Source of the DNA: Spirochaetaceae bacterium
GTDB lineage: Bacteria; Myxococcota_A; UBA9160; UBA4427
Assembly (NCBI GenBank): GCA_020632655.1
Contig: JACKFD010000004.1
Location: 124,001-188,000 of the forward strand
DNA length: 64,000 bases
Direction: 5' to 3'
This document shows positions 52,128 to 61,541 of this stretch, one piece after another. Under the pieces are notes generated by a model, which worked only from the letters and a program-made list of their open reading frames with translations, did no database searches and had not been told where the DNA came from. The position numbers were made by a program, and so were the translations under genes. Numbering within the stretch: position 1 is the first letter of the stretch; each line of letters opens with the position of its first letter.

Positions 52128-52736
52128 TCACGACGCGTCCCCGAGCAGCCGCTCCCGGAGACGCATGATCGCCTCGCGCTGCAGCCGGTTGATCGTGCCC
52201 CGAGGGCGTCCGAGCGTCTCGGCGGTCTCCTCGTAGGAGAGCCCCTCGAGGTAGAGACAGCGCACGACGTCGCGATGGCGCTCCTCGAGCTCGTCGAGGG
52301 CACCACGCAGGGCGAGCTGCAATCCGGGATCGAGGGCCGGGCCGCGGGCGTCGCCATCGCGCTCGCGGTCGAGGTCCTCGTCGGGCAGGTCGACCTCGCG
52401 GTGGTGGCTGCGGGTCCAGTCGACGAAGGCGTTGCGGGTCGTCGTGCGCAGGAACGCCGGGACGGCGCGGGGCTCGCGGATCTTCCCGTCGCGATGGGCG
52501 CGCCAGACGCGGATCACGACCTCCTGCGCGAAGTCGTCCCAGGCATCCTGATGACGGTAGGCGCCCATCCGCATCAGCTGAGTGGTCGCGACGCGACGCA
52601 GCCGCGCGAGGGCCGTGACGTCGCCGCGGCCGAGTGCGTCGAGCTGCTCGAACCAGTCGACCTCGTCGGACTCGGGCGGGTCGGACGCCCGATCGAGCGC
52701 CAGGACCGCGAGCAAGAGCGAGCCGAGGCCGTCCAT
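52128..52736 (-). CDS. ECF-type RNA polymerase sigma factor
   Basis: 202 aa from ATG 52736. Sigma region 2: WDDFAQEVVIRVWRAHRDGK, then AFLRTTTRNAFVDWTRSHHR. Sigma region 4: LDELEERHRDVVRCLYLEGL, SYEETAETLGRPRGTINRLQ and REAIMRLRERLL, with the HTH recognition helix. Regions 1.1 and 3 are absent, as in ECF (group 4) sigma factors. It directs RNA polymerase to a small set of promoters, often its own and those of an envelope system. The DUF928 gene follows. A 34-bp tandem array lies 92 bases upstream of the start. Confidence 0.9.
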   Translation of the reverse strand: MDGLGSLLLAVLALDRASDPPESDEVDWFEQLDALGRGDVTALARLRRVATTQLMRMGAYRHQDAWDDFAQEVVIRVWRAHRDGKIREPRAVPAFLRTTTRNAFVDWTRSHHREVDLPDEDLDRERDGDARGPALDPGLQLALRGALDELEERHRDVVRCLYLEGLSYEETAETLGRPRGTINRLQREAIMRLRERLLGDAS

Positions 52737-52827
52737 GGCGGGCAAGTCTACAGCGCAGGCCGCGCCCGGGCGGGCGGGCACTCCCCCCCGAAGCACGCCG
52801 CCGGCGGGCGGGCGGGCGGGGCAGCCC

Positions 52828-52905
52828 GGAGGACGCGGAAAGGAGCGGTCGAAAGCCCACCGCAGGACGCGGAAAGGAGCGGTCGAAAGCCCACCGGAGG
52901 ACGCG
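52828..52905. repeat. 34-bp tandem repeat array (2 full units and a partial)
   Basis: Units start at 52828, 52862 and 52896. The first two differ at one base; the third decays after about 10 bases. The array lies between the divergent sigma factor and mfd genes, nearer the sigma gene. Read on the minus strand each unit starts GGTGGGCTTTCGACCGCTCC and continues to a CCGCGTCC. That resembles the start of the 42-bp units at 16816 (GGGCGACCGCTTTCCCCGTC). The rest of the 289-base gap from 52737 to 53025 holds no gene. Confidence 0.8.
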
Positions 52906-53025
52906 ACCCCGCGCGTCGGGGCGTCTACACTGCCGCCCGCTCGGTCCCCCCGCCGCGGGGGCGGCCGGGCTTTTGCTGCTTCGGCCTTCGGGGTTCGGGG
53001 CGGACTCGGAGCGCGCACGCACGGC

Positions 53026-56000
53026 ATGGCGACGAAGCAGGAGACGCAGGAGGGGGCGATCGACGCCCCGTCGGCCGCCCGGCCGCGCCGCTCTCCCCGC
53101 CGCGGCGACACGCCCTTCGACCGCTTCGTGCGCGAAGGCCTCCGCGCGCGGGACGGCGCAGCCCAGGGCGGCGGGCCCGGCCCCCTGCGCCGCCTGACCG
53201 GCCTGCGCGGCGCCGCCGGCCGCGTCGCCGCCGCCCATCTGATCCGCGCCTGGGGCGAGCGCCCGGTCCTCTACGTGACGCCGCACTCGCGCGCCGCCGA
53301 CGACGCCATCGAGGCGCTGCGCGGGCTGCTCGGCGAGCGCGAGGACCGTTCGCGTCTGCGCGCGTTCCCGCGCCACGACACGCTGCCCTTCGACCGCTTC
53401 TCGCCCCAGCCCTTCGTCGTCGCCCAGCGCATGGAGGTGCTTCATCGCCTCGACGAGCACGCGCGACGCGGTGAGGCGAAGGCCGGGACACCGAGCGAGG
53501 TCACGCCCGAGCCGCCGCCGATCGTCGTCGCACCGCGCTCGGCGCTGTCGCTGCGCGTGCCGTCGCGCGAGCTGCTGCGGGCCACGACCGAGCGGCTGCA
53601 CGTCGGCCAGCCCGTCGACCGCGACGCCCTCGTCGCCCGGCTCGTCGCCCGCGGCTACCAGCGCATGGCCCTCGTCGAGGAGCCCGGCGAGGTCGCGGTC
53701 CGCGGCGACATCGTCGACGTCTTCCCGCCGCAGCTCGCCGCCCCCCTGCGCCTCGAGCTCTGGGGCGACGAGATCGACTCGATCCGCAGCTTCGACCCGG
53801 CGAGCCAGCGCTCCCAGGAGAAGTGCCAGGCGGCATTGCTCCCGCCGCCCCGCGAGCTCGTCTTCGACCGCGACACGATCATCGAGCGCTCGCCTGCCCT
53901 GCGCGCCCGCGCCGAGGCCGAGGGACTCGCACCGGGTGTGGTCGACCCGCTCGTCGATTCCTTGCTGCGCGGCTCCGTACCGCCCGGTGCCGAGAGCCTC
54001 GCGCCGCTCATCCAGCCCGGCCTCGAGTGCTTCTTCGATTACGTAGGCGACGACGTGCTCGTGCTGCTCGAAGAGCCCGACGAGGGGTCGGCGCGCTTCG
54101 AGCAGGTCTTCGCGGAGATCGAGTCGAACCTCGAGGCGGCGACCGGCGAGCGGCTGACCGTACCGCTCGAGGACCTGCTGCTCGCGCCCGAGGCGCTCGT
54201 GCAGGCGATCGAGGCGCGCGCGCCGATCCGCCTCGAGCGCGTCGATTTCGTGGCGTCCGCCGACGAGGCGGGGCGGCACGTCGTCGACACGCGCACGCAG
54301 GAGGAGCTGCGCCGGGAGCTCGTCGCGAGCCGCAGCCACGAGCGGGCGCTCGCGCCACTGGTCGATCGGGTACGGGGGTGGCTCGCGGATCGATGGCGCG
54401 TGGTGGTCGCGTGCACGGCGCTCTCGAGCGCGGAGCGGCTGCGGCACCTGCTAGGCGAGTACGGGCTCGAGTCGCAGCTCGCGACGGATCCGCGGCCGGT
54501 CTGGCACTGGTCCTTGCCGGGGCGGCTCGAGGTGCGCGTGACGCCGCTCCACGAGGGCTTCGTCTGGCCCGAGCAGGGCCTCGCCGTCGTGACCGACGAG
54601 GAGATCTTCGGCCTGCGCGAGCGGCGCAAGTCGCGTACGGGCTGGCGCGAGGGCCAGAAGCTCGAAGGGATCGCGAGCCTCGCCCCCGGCGACTTCCTCG
54701 TGCACGCCGACCACGGCATCGGCATCTACCGCGGCCTCATCGAGCTCGCCGCCGGCGGCCGCCAGAGCGAGCTGCTCGCGATCGAGTACCTGGGCGGCGA
54801 CAAGCTCTTCCTGCCCGTCGACCGCCTCTCGAAGGTCCAGCGCTACGGCGCCGCCGACGGCGTCCAGCCGCGCATCGACAAGCTCGGCGGCGAGACCTGG
54901 CAGAAGACGAAGGGCCGGGTCAAGTCGAGCCTGCGCAACATGGCGGGCGAGCTGCTTTCGATGCACGCCGCGCGGGAGCTCGCGCCGGGCTACGCGTTCT
55001 CGGAGCGCGATGCGCCGCTCGAGGAGTTCGAGGCGGCGTTCCCCTACGAGGAGACGCCGGACCAGATGGCGGCGATCGACGACGTGCTGGCGGACATGCA
55101 CGAGGGCAAGCCGATGGACCGGCTCGTCTGCGGCGACGTCGGGTACGGCAAGACCGAGGTCGCGATCCGCGCCGCCTTCCGCGCCGCCCTCGACGGCAAG
55201 CAGGTCGTCGTGCTCACGCCGACGACCGTGCTCTGCCAGCAGCATTTCGAGAACTTCCAGAAGCGCTTCAAGGACCATCCGATCCGCGTCGACATGCTCT
55301 CGCGCTTCTGCACGCCCAAGGAGTCGCGCGCGACCCTCGAAGGCCTCGCGACCGGCCAGGTCGACGTCGTCGTCGCGACCCATCGCATCCTGCAGAAGAA
55401 CGTGCAGTTCAAGGATCTGGGCCTGCTCGTCGTCGACGAGGAGCAGCGCTTCGGCGTCGCCCACAAGGAGCGCATCAAGAAGCTCAAGAAGACCGTCGAC
55501 GTCCTGACGCTCACGGCGACGCCGATCCCGCGCACGCTGCAGATGGCCTTCACCGGCATCCGCGACCTCTCGGTCATCGAGACGCCCCCCGTCGACCGCC
55601 TCGCGATCCGCACCCAGGTCTGCAAGTTCGACGAGGGGCTGATCCGCGAGGCGATCCTGCGCGAGGTGCGGCGCGGGGGGCAGGTCTTCTTCCTGCACAA
55701 CCGCGTGCGCACGATCGGCGCGATGCAGGAGCTGCTCGCGCGGGTCGTGCCCGAGGTGCGCGTGATGGTCGGACACGGCCAGATGAAGGAGCGCGAGCTC
55801 GAGGACCGCATCCACGCCTTCCTGCGCCACGAGGCCGACGTGCTGCTCTGCACCACGATCATCGAGAGCGGCATCGACATGCCGAACGTCAACACGATCC
55901 TCGTGAACCGCGCCGACGCCCTCGGCCTCGCCCAGCTCTACCAATTGCGCGGTCGCGTCGGACGCAGCAAGCGCCGCGCCTACGCCTACCTCATGATCCC

Positions 56001-56691
56001 GACCCAGTTGGGCGCCCTCTCGGGCGACGCGCAGAAGCGCCTCGAGGCGATCCAGGACCTCTCAGAGCTCGGCGCCGGCTTCCGCCTCGCGAACCTCGAC
56101 CTCGAGATCCGCGGCGCCGGCGACCTGCTCGGCTCCGAGCAGTCGGGCAACCTGCGCTCGGTCGGCTACGAGACCTACATGGAGATGCTCGAGGAGACGA
56201 TCGACGAGCTGCGCGGCCACGCGCACGAGGAGTGGATCGATCCCGAGATCAAGCTGCCCGTCGTCGGCCGCCTGCCCGAGGACTACGTGCCCGAGGTGTC
56301 GCAGCGACTCGTCCTCTACAAGCGCCTGTCGAGTGCGCGGGACGAGAACGAGGTCGCGCTGATCCGCGACGAGCTGCTCGACCGCTTCGGGCGCATGCCG
56401 CTCGAGGCCGAGAACCTGCTCGAGGTGATCCGCATCAAGATCGCCGCGCGGCGACTCGGCATCGTGCGGATCGAGACCGCGCGCGGGGAGCTCGTGCTGC
56501 AGGCGGCGTCGAAGAGCCAGATCGATCCGGATCGGCTCGTGCAGCTGCTCTCGCACGCGCGCTCGGGGCTGCGGGTCACGCCGGACCAGAAGCTCGTCGC
56601 GAAGGCGCCGGGACCGGAGGGCGGGGCGGCGGCGCTCTTCGATGCGACGCGGTCGTTGTTGTCGCGGCTCGCAGGGGATCGGGCGGCCTAA
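53026..56691 (+). CDS. mfd: Transcription-repair coupling factor Mfd
   Basis: 1221 aa from ATG 53026. The UvrB-homology region lies at the N-terminus (VLYVTPHSRAADDAIEALRG, AFPRHDTLPFDRFSPQP). The RNA-polymerase interaction domain (CarD-like) is near 560 (FLVHADHGIGIYRGLIELAA). The RecG-like motor has Walker A CGDVGYGKTEVAIRAAFRAA near 702-711, VVDEEQRFGVAHKERIKKLK near 803, LTLTATPIPRTLQMAFTGIR, and TTIIESGIDMPNVNTILVNR then QLYQLRGRVGRSKRRAYAYL. It pulls stalled RNA polymerase off DNA and recruits UvrA/B to the lesion. Its stop overlaps the CheX-like gene's stop by four bases. Confidence 0.96.
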   Translation: MATKQETQEGAIDAPSAARPRRSPRRGDTPFDRFVREGLRARDGAAQGGGPGPLRRLTGLRGAAGRVAAAHLIRAWGERPVLYVTPHSRAADDAIEALRGLLGEREDRSRLRAFPRHDTLPFDRFSPQPFVVAQRMEVLHRLDEHARRGEAKAGTPSEVTPEPPPIVVAPRSALSLRVPSRELLRATTERLHVGQPVDRDALVARLVARGYQRMALVEEPGEVAVRGDIVDVFPPQLAAPLRLELWGDEIDSIRSFDPASQRSQEKCQAALLPPPRELVFDRDTIIERSPALRARAEAEGLAPGVVDPLVDSLLRGSVPPGAESLAPLIQPGLECFFDYVGDDVLVLLEEPDEGSARFEQVFAEIESNLEAATGERLTVPLEDLLLAPEALVQAIEARAPIRLERVDFVASADEAGRHVVDTRTQEELRRELVASRSHERALAPLVDRVRGWLADRWRVVVACTALSSAERLRHLLGEYGLESQLATDPRPVWHWSLPGRLEVRVTPLHEGFVWPEQGLAVVTDEEIFGLRERRKSRTGWREGQKLEGIASLAPGDFLVHADHGIGIYRGLIELAAGGRQSELLAIEYLGGDKLFLPVDRLSKVQRYGAADGVQPRIDKLGGETWQKTKGRVKSSLRNMAGELLSMHAARELAPGYAFSERDAPLEEFEAAFPYEETPDQMAAIDDVLADMHEGKPMDRLVCGDVGYGKTEVAIRAAFRAALDGKQVVVLTPTTVLCQQHFENFQKRFKDHPIRVDMLSRFCTPKESRATLEGLATGQVDVVVATHRILQKNVQFKDLGLLVVDEEQRFGVAHKERIKKLKKTVDVLTLTATPIPRTLQMAFTGIRDLSVIETPPVDRLAIRTQVCKFDEGLIREAILREVRRGGQVFFLHNRVRTIGAMQELLARVVPEVRVMVGHGQMKERELEDRIHAFLRHEADVLLCTTIIESGIDMPNVNTILVNRADALGLAQLYQLRGRVGRSKRRAYAYLMIPTQLGALSGDAQKRLEAIQDLSELGAGFRLANLDLEIRGAGDLLGSEQSGNLRSVGYETYMEMLEETIDELRGHAHEEWIDPEIKLPVVGRLPEDYVPEVSQRLVLYKRLSSARDENEVALIRDELLDRFGRMPLEAENLLEVIRIKIAARRLGIVRIETARGELVLQAASKSQIDPDRLVQLLSHARSGLRVTPDQKLVAKAPGPEGGAAALFDATRSLLSRLAGDRAA

Positions 56692-57164
56692 CGCAGGATG
56701 AAGCTCGCCTGTCCGCCGCCGAACTCGCCGAAGTCGACCTCGACCTGACACCTTCGCTTCGTATGGTTGACGGCGAAGGCGCGGGTGCCGATCGGGGCTT
56801 CGATCGCCGGATGGTCGAGGGCGACCAGCCGCGCATGGGCGTACTCCTCGCCGCACATGAGCGAGGCCATGATGTTGACGACCTCGTAGAAGGCCTCGTT
56901 CAGGTCCTCAGAGAGCTCGCCCGCCTTGACGGACTCCTCGACCGTATCCCGGGGCAGCATCGCGAGCTTGCCGCCCGAGGAGGCCGCGAAGCCGAGATCG
57001 GCGAGCAGCACGCCCTGGAGGCGGTCGGACTTGTCGAAGTAGGTCGCGATGTAGTCGACGGGGGGGACGCCCGTGCGTTCACGGACCTTCACGGTGTCGC
57101 CCGTGAGCTCGCTCAGCAGCGTGCGGATGCTGTCCGCGGTCGGCAGCTTGCAGATCTGCGCCAT
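56688..57164 (-). CDS. CheX/CheC-like chemotaxis phosphatase-type protein
   Basis: 158 aa. It starts MAQICKLPTADSIRTLLSEL and has DYIATYFDKSDRLQGVLLAD and GGKLAMLPRDTVEESVKAGE. The helix SEDLNEAFYEVVNIMASLMC carries the E-x2-N pattern of CheX/CheC/FliY phosphatases that act on phosphorylated CheY. AFAVNHTKRRCQVEVDFGEF ends the protein. No motility genes are near, so it may serve a non-motility response regulator. The match is moderate. It is tail to tail with mfd (overlap of the two stop codons). Confidence 0.62.
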   Translation of the reverse strand: MAQICKLPTADSIRTLLSELTGDTVKVRERTGVPPVDYIATYFDKSDRLQGVLLADLGFAASSGGKLAMLPRDTVEESVKAGELSEDLNEAFYEVVNIMASLMCGEEYAHARLVALDHPAIEAPIGTRAFAVNHTKRRCQVEVDFGEFGGGQASFILR

Positions 57165-57468
57165 GGCTCCCTCGAGGCGTCGACGGGTCGACCGGTCGGG
57201 GCCTCGGCGAGGCTCCGCCCGACGAACCGACGACGGTCGCTCCCGCTTTCCGAAGCAAGCGCGATACCAGCCCGAGGAAGCACCTGGAGCCGCAACGGGA
57301 CGACGACGCTTTCAGAGTGCAATGTGCCGATTTCGATCTGAGGCACCTGGCGGATTCGAATCGACCGCGAACGAGGGCATCGTACGTCCACCAGTGCATT
57401 CATCGGAGCCTTACAGCTGCACGAGTCAATCCCCTACTATTCGCCGTCAGGAAATGGCATTCCCCGGT
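57165..57468. other. Gene-free gap, left side of the lower-GC segment
   Basis: 304 bases without a gene. The part next to the CheX-like gene is GC-rich, with several short palindromes (GTCGAC, CTCGAG, GGTCGACC-like words at 57172-57195). From about 57240 the base composition drops visibly, continuing through the TIGR03790-like gene. I found no tRNA, despite a TTCGAATC word at 57354-57361; its flanks do not pair as a T-arm. No clear promoter or terminator was seen. Confidence 0.45.
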
Positions 57469-60400
57469 CTATTCCACCCGCAGGTCGTAGAAGAGGTAGT
57501 CGTAGAGCGCGAGCTCCGGTTCGCCCGGATTGACCACCTCGAGCCGGATCACCACATCCTGGTCGACGCTCGGGTTCGCCAGGAGGGCGACCCAGTCGAA
57601 GGTACGCTCACGGACTGCCCCGACACCGGAGTCGACGGTCGTCCATAGACCTTGCGCGTCACAGACCGCAAGATCCTGGGTCGCACAGAGCGCGAGACGC
57701 CATTCGGTCGACCCGACGTTGGCCGTACCATGCAATGCGGACAAGATCGCCTTCCGCTTCGTCGCGATGTTCTCGGGAGTGACTAGATCCCCTTCGATCG
57801 AGAAGGGATCGACGATCGCTGGGTTGTAGCTCGAGGTCGCCGAGATCCGCGCCGTGTAGTCCACCGTCGGAACGAGAGCGGCCACCGAGGCCCGATAGAG
57901 CGGATCACCGTAGATGATGCCCGACTCGCCCCCGCCGACGGAGAGGATTGCCTCGGCGAGACTGAATCCGTCGAAGAGCCGACGGAACGTCGTACCCGGC
58001 GAGCCGAAAGCAAACCCTCCCGTTCGATGGTGACCGGAGCTGCCCCAGAACGCGATGCCTCCGAGACGGTCGATTGCGTTCGCGGCGTAGTCGCCTCGAT
58101 GGGTCTGATTCTGACGAATCGGGTCGAAGCTGGCCGTTCGTTGGGGGAGGAGATTGCTCGGACTCGGATCCTCCGTGTCGACGACCTCGATTGCATCGAG
58201 ATCCACATAGTCCGTGACCCCCTCCTCGAGCTCGACGCTCAAGATGACCTGGATCTTGTCGATCTGGGTCAGCTGAGCAGCACTGGCCGTCACGATCGAC
58301 GTCGACGTCGTCCAGGTGCCGAGGGTGTCCGTCCCGAGGACGATCGGCGTTCCAGCCGTCGTGACGAGGGTGGGCCCATCGAAGAAGCGCATCGAGACTC
58401 GGAGCCGACCACCCGGGTTCGCCTTGTTGCGATGCCGTACCGTGACGAGGAAGTCTCGATCGCCGCTCAATACGATGTTGTCCGGTGCGGTCAGTACGAC
58501 GGAATTGCTCATCAGCCGCACGGCGATGCGCTCGGGACACGCGACGACGGTCCCGCTCGTCGTGGCGCATTGGCTCAGGTCGGGGCTAGTGTGGTCGTGG
58601 ACTCCAAAGTGGATGTAGCGATCGTCGGTGAATGTCGCGTCGGAGTACGCTCCTCCACTCCTGATTTCCGGCGTCGAAGACTCGTTCGCTCCGGTGTCAC
58701 CAGACAGCCAACCCGGCGGAAAGAACCCGTAGAAGCCGACCGGGAATGACCTGACCTGCTGGCCCATGAAGCCGGTAGCGACTCCCACGCAGTCCGAGTT
58801 GAGTTCCTGGAAGTAGTCCGTGGAGGCCGCCGCGCACGCGGCGCGCTCGGCGGGCGTCGAGAGGTCTTCGCAGAGGGCCGTGCAGGTCGTGCCCCCAACC
58901 CGCCAGCGCAGCATGTTCGAGAAGTTGTTGAACCCGGCCTGTCCATTCGGGTAGGGATTGCCACCGATCAGGAAGCCGACATCCTCCGCGAACGGAACGT
59001 GCGAGTTGGCAAGACCCGGAAGGATGCCGTTTGTCGCCGGGTTCGCGCTCGAGTAGGTCCCGCCCGCACGGCACGTCGCGCTCGGCCAGGTCGACTGCGG
59101 GTCGCCAGCGACGAAAGGCGTATGAGACACGTAGTCGATGCACGCTGACGAACTCTCGCCCATGAGGTTGAGCGAGGTCTTCAGATCGTTTCCGTACTCG
59201 CTCAGAACGTTGCCACGGAAGCCGGCTGCTTCCGCGGCGAGCGTTCGGTCGATCAGATCGAGCGTGCGATCGACCGTGATTGCCTCGACGCGGCCATACG
59301 CGACGAATCGATCCAAACCCGGTGAGATTTCGCGCGAGATTCCAAAACCCGCCTGCTCGTCGAAATCCGTCGAGACCCGCCCAGTCGGTCCGGACGCCGG
59401 CCCGGGACAGCCTGGGCAGAAGAGGTCTTCGTCCCGGTACAGGAGATACGCGAGATAGAAGTCGAGGGACGGCTCCTCTTCTCCCCCCGCGTCACCACCA
59501 CCCGGATTGGTCGGGAAGTCGGCGCCGTAGAATCGGGCCGGCAGACCCCGAATCAGGGCGAGGTGGCTGATCGGCGACACGGAGGCGAGCTCCGCGAGGG
59601 CCGGCCCCACCTCGCAAGGGCTCGGTCGCTCCGCCACGGGAACCAGCGGACAGATGCAGTTCTCGACGATCTGCTTGCGAGCGGATAGAAGCTGCTCGAC
59701 GTCGGCGTAGAGGCCATTGGGCATGCTGATCGGACAGACCTGGGCGCTCGGGATTCCGCGCTCGGTCGCGTAGTAGCTTGCGATCGTGTCCGCGCCACTG
59801 GAGTTCGTGTTGTACACGACGAGGACGTTGTCGTTGAGCTCGGTGCCGGTATACGGCGTGCCTGCACCGCCTTTGATGACGAAATCGACCCGACCCGTGT
59901 CCGACGGGGTCCCGAAGTGGTCCCCCAACGTATATTCGAGTGAATTCAGCGGAAGCGTACTCGAGGCGTCGGGTGTGTAGTGGTAGGCGAAGGTGTCACG
60001 ATCCTGCTGCGTGAAGATGCCCGCCTCGGGCGTCGCGAGTAGCGCCAGGTCGAGGCTGACGGGATAGCCCGTCGACTGCTCGAGCAGGGATCCCTCGAAG
60101 ACGGAGCTTCGCTCGACGACGTGGATCTTCTCCGGAAGCGAAGGGGGCAAGAGCTCGTCGGCGATCGGAAGGCCGATGTCACAGCTGACCATCGGGCTCG
60201 GAGATAGCCGAGGTCCCACGCCAGGCTGCGTCAGAGCGGGGAATTGAGTGAGGATGATCGTGAAGTCGATCGACGAGACGAGACCGTCTCCGTCGAGGTC
60301 GAATTCCGCCACCTCCGGGCCCGATCCACCAAAAGCGGCATACCAGAGCAGGAAGTCCGAGTAGTTGAGATGGTGGTCCTCATTGAAGTCGGCGTCACAG

Positions 60401-60978
60401 GCGTTTCCATGCCCATCTCCGTTGGAGTCGAGCTGGTTCGTGTCGCCGGCAGCCGGGCCATTCGCCACGTAGGGGCAGTTGTCTGCGGAGTCGACGATAC
60501 CATCCGCGTCGGAGTCGACGTCGTTCCGGAAGGGGCAGCCATTGCAGGGCGTCGTTCCGGCGCAGCTCAATCCGGATGGCCCGAGTTCGCTGTTCTGGAA
60601 GGCACTCAGGAAGTAGGCAAAGTCGGTTCCACTCACGACGCCGACCGAATCGTGATTCGCGATCGGTCCCGGCCCTCCGTAGACCGTGAGGAATGTGGCG
60701 AAGTCGAGTCCCGAGACGAGGCCGTCGTTGTTGTAGTCCGCGTCGCAGGCCGTGCCGTAGCCATCGAGATCCGCATCGAGCTGGTCGGGGTTCGCGATCG
60801 TGAGGCAGTTGTCTCGCGAATCGTCGACTCCATCGAGATCCGTGTCTTGCGCGGACGCGGCGGCCGAGCAGAGTGCGAGACCGACGATCAGACAGGTGGC
60901 GAGACGACCTCTCGCCCGCGCAACTCGCTCCAGGATCCCATGGCTTGCGGACGATCTTCGTTCGGTCACTGCGGCCAT
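57469..60978 (-). CDS. TIGR03790-like secreted protein with TSP3/dockerin-like repeats
   Basis: 1169 aa from ATG 60978, with GAGGAG upstream. The signal is LATCLIVGLALCSAAASAQD. Calcium-loop repeats follow: DTDLDGVDDSRDNCLTIANP, DADLDGYGTACDADYNNDGL, DVDSDADGIVDSADNCPYVA and a second pair of dockerin-like EF loops (NEDHHLNYSDFLLWYAAFGG, FDLDGDGLVSSIDFTIILTQ). NDNVLVVYNTNSSGADTIAS, YYATERGIPSAQVCPISMPN is the TIGR03790 pattern, often found in exosortase-bearing genomes. The C-terminal part has galactose-binding-like beta strands and no PEP-CTERM. Base composition is lower in GC than neighbours, which suggests later acquisition. The enzymatic role, if any, is unknown. Confidence 0.85.
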   Translation of the reverse strand: MAAVTERRSSASHGILERVARARGRLATCLIVGLALCSAAASAQDTDLDGVDDSRDNCLTIANPDQLDADLDGYGTACDADYNNDGLVSGLDFATFLTVYGGPGPIANHDSVGVVSGTDFAYFLSAFQNSELGPSGLSCAGTTPCNGCPFRNDVDSDADGIVDSADNCPYVANGPAAGDTNQLDSNGDGHGNACDADFNEDHHLNYSDFLLWYAAFGGSGPEVAEFDLDGDGLVSSIDFTIILTQFPALTQPGVGPRLSPSPMVSCDIGLPIADELLPPSLPEKIHVVERSSVFEGSLLEQSTGYPVSLDLALLATPEAGIFTQQDRDTFAYHYTPDASSTLPLNSLEYTLGDHFGTPSDTGRVDFVIKGGAGTPYTGTELNDNVLVVYNTNSSGADTIASYYATERGIPSAQVCPISMPNGLYADVEQLLSARKQIVENCICPLVPVAERPSPCEVGPALAELASVSPISHLALIRGLPARFYGADFPTNPGGGDAGGEEEPSLDFYLAYLLYRDEDLFCPGCPGPASGPTGRVSTDFDEQAGFGISREISPGLDRFVAYGRVEAITVDRTLDLIDRTLAAEAAGFRGNVLSEYGNDLKTSLNLMGESSSACIDYVSHTPFVAGDPQSTWPSATCRAGGTYSSANPATNGILPGLANSHVPFAEDVGFLIGGNPYPNGQAGFNNFSNMLRWRVGGTTCTALCEDLSTPAERAACAAASTDYFQELNSDCVGVATGFMGQQVRSFPVGFYGFFPPGWLSGDTGANESSTPEIRSGGAYSDATFTDDRYIHFGVHDHTSPDLSQCATTSGTVVACPERIAVRLMSNSVVLTAPDNIVLSGDRDFLVTVRHRNKANPGGRLRVSMRFFDGPTLVTTAGTPIVLGTDTLGTWTTSTSIVTASAAQLTQIDKIQVILSVELEEGVTDYVDLDAIEVVDTEDPSPSNLLPQRTASFDPIRQNQTHRGDYAANAIDRLGGIAFWGSSGHHRTGGFAFGSPGTTFRRLFDGFSLAEAILSVGGGESGIIYGDPLYRASVAALVPTVDYTARISATSSYNPAIVDPFSIEGDLVTPENIATKRKAILSALHGTANVGSTEWRLALCATQDLAVCDAQGLWTTVDSGVGAVRERTFDWVALLANPSVDQDVVIRLEVVNPGEPELALYDYLFYDLRVE

Positions 60979-61166
60979 CTTCCGATTCTCCTCGACGAGC
61001 CGCGTCCGAGACTCGTTCTTGGTGATTTCGTCGCTCCGACGGAAGTGGTAGGCCGACTTCGTTTCGGGCGACGGCAGTAGGCGCGGTGCGCTGCACGATC
61101 CAGCCACCCGCGTCCCGCGATCGATCCCTGCTCGTGGCGCCGGGAGCGGACGACGGATCCGCTTCG

Positions 61167-61195
61167 AGTACACACACACATCCTGTGAGCGTCAA
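61167..61195 (-). promoter_or_regulatory. Candidate promoter for the TIGR03790-like gene
   Basis: On the minus strand TTGACG (61195-61190), a 17-base spacer and TGTACT (61172-61167) form a plausible sigma70-type promoter, about 190 bases upstream of the start at 60978. The -10 box matches the consensus at 4 of 6. A CA-dinucleotide run (61170-61180) lies in the spacer. Confidence 0.4.
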
Positions 61196-61541
61196 CCAAA
61201 ATTTCGATCGCAATTCGAGATACCCTGTGAATCAAGTTGGCCTGACCCGCCACACACGAGTTTCTGACGCAGATCTGATTGCCAAGTGACCATTAAGTAG
61301 GCCTACGTGGTGGAGCTACCTCTTCGAGTGGCCCCAGACCGCGAGGAGGTCGAGCAACGATCGATGGCTGCCGGCCGGTCGGATCACGCGCTTTCGACTG
61401 GGTAACTCGAAATCAAGTACGGTGGCGGCAGACCCCCTTCGATCGGTGCCGAAGACGGGTGAGTCGACCCGCGATTCCGTGGGACTTCGGGGTCGTCGCC
61501 CGCAAGCGATGATCGCTGGCAGTCGAGTCGCCGGTCCCTCC
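61196..61541. other. Gene-free AT-rich gap, right side of the lower-GC segment
   Basis: About 350 bases with no gene between the TIGR03790-like promoter and the TetR gene. 61196-61300 is the most AT-rich stretch of this end of the window (AATTTCGATCGCAATTCGAG, then AAGTGACCATTAAGTAGGCC). From about 61390 the sequence returns to the GC-rich norm. No tRNA, integrase remnant or matching end repeats were found by eye. Confidence 0.4.

Noticed and set aside
52737..53111. Extension of the ECF sigma factor upstream of 52736
   Set aside because: It would run through the 34-bp repeats and encodes Pro/Ala/Arg-rich residues not seen in ECF factors.
57345..57370. Possible tRNA T-arm at TTCGAATC
   Set aside because: The flanking 5-base stems do not pair and no other tRNA arms fit.
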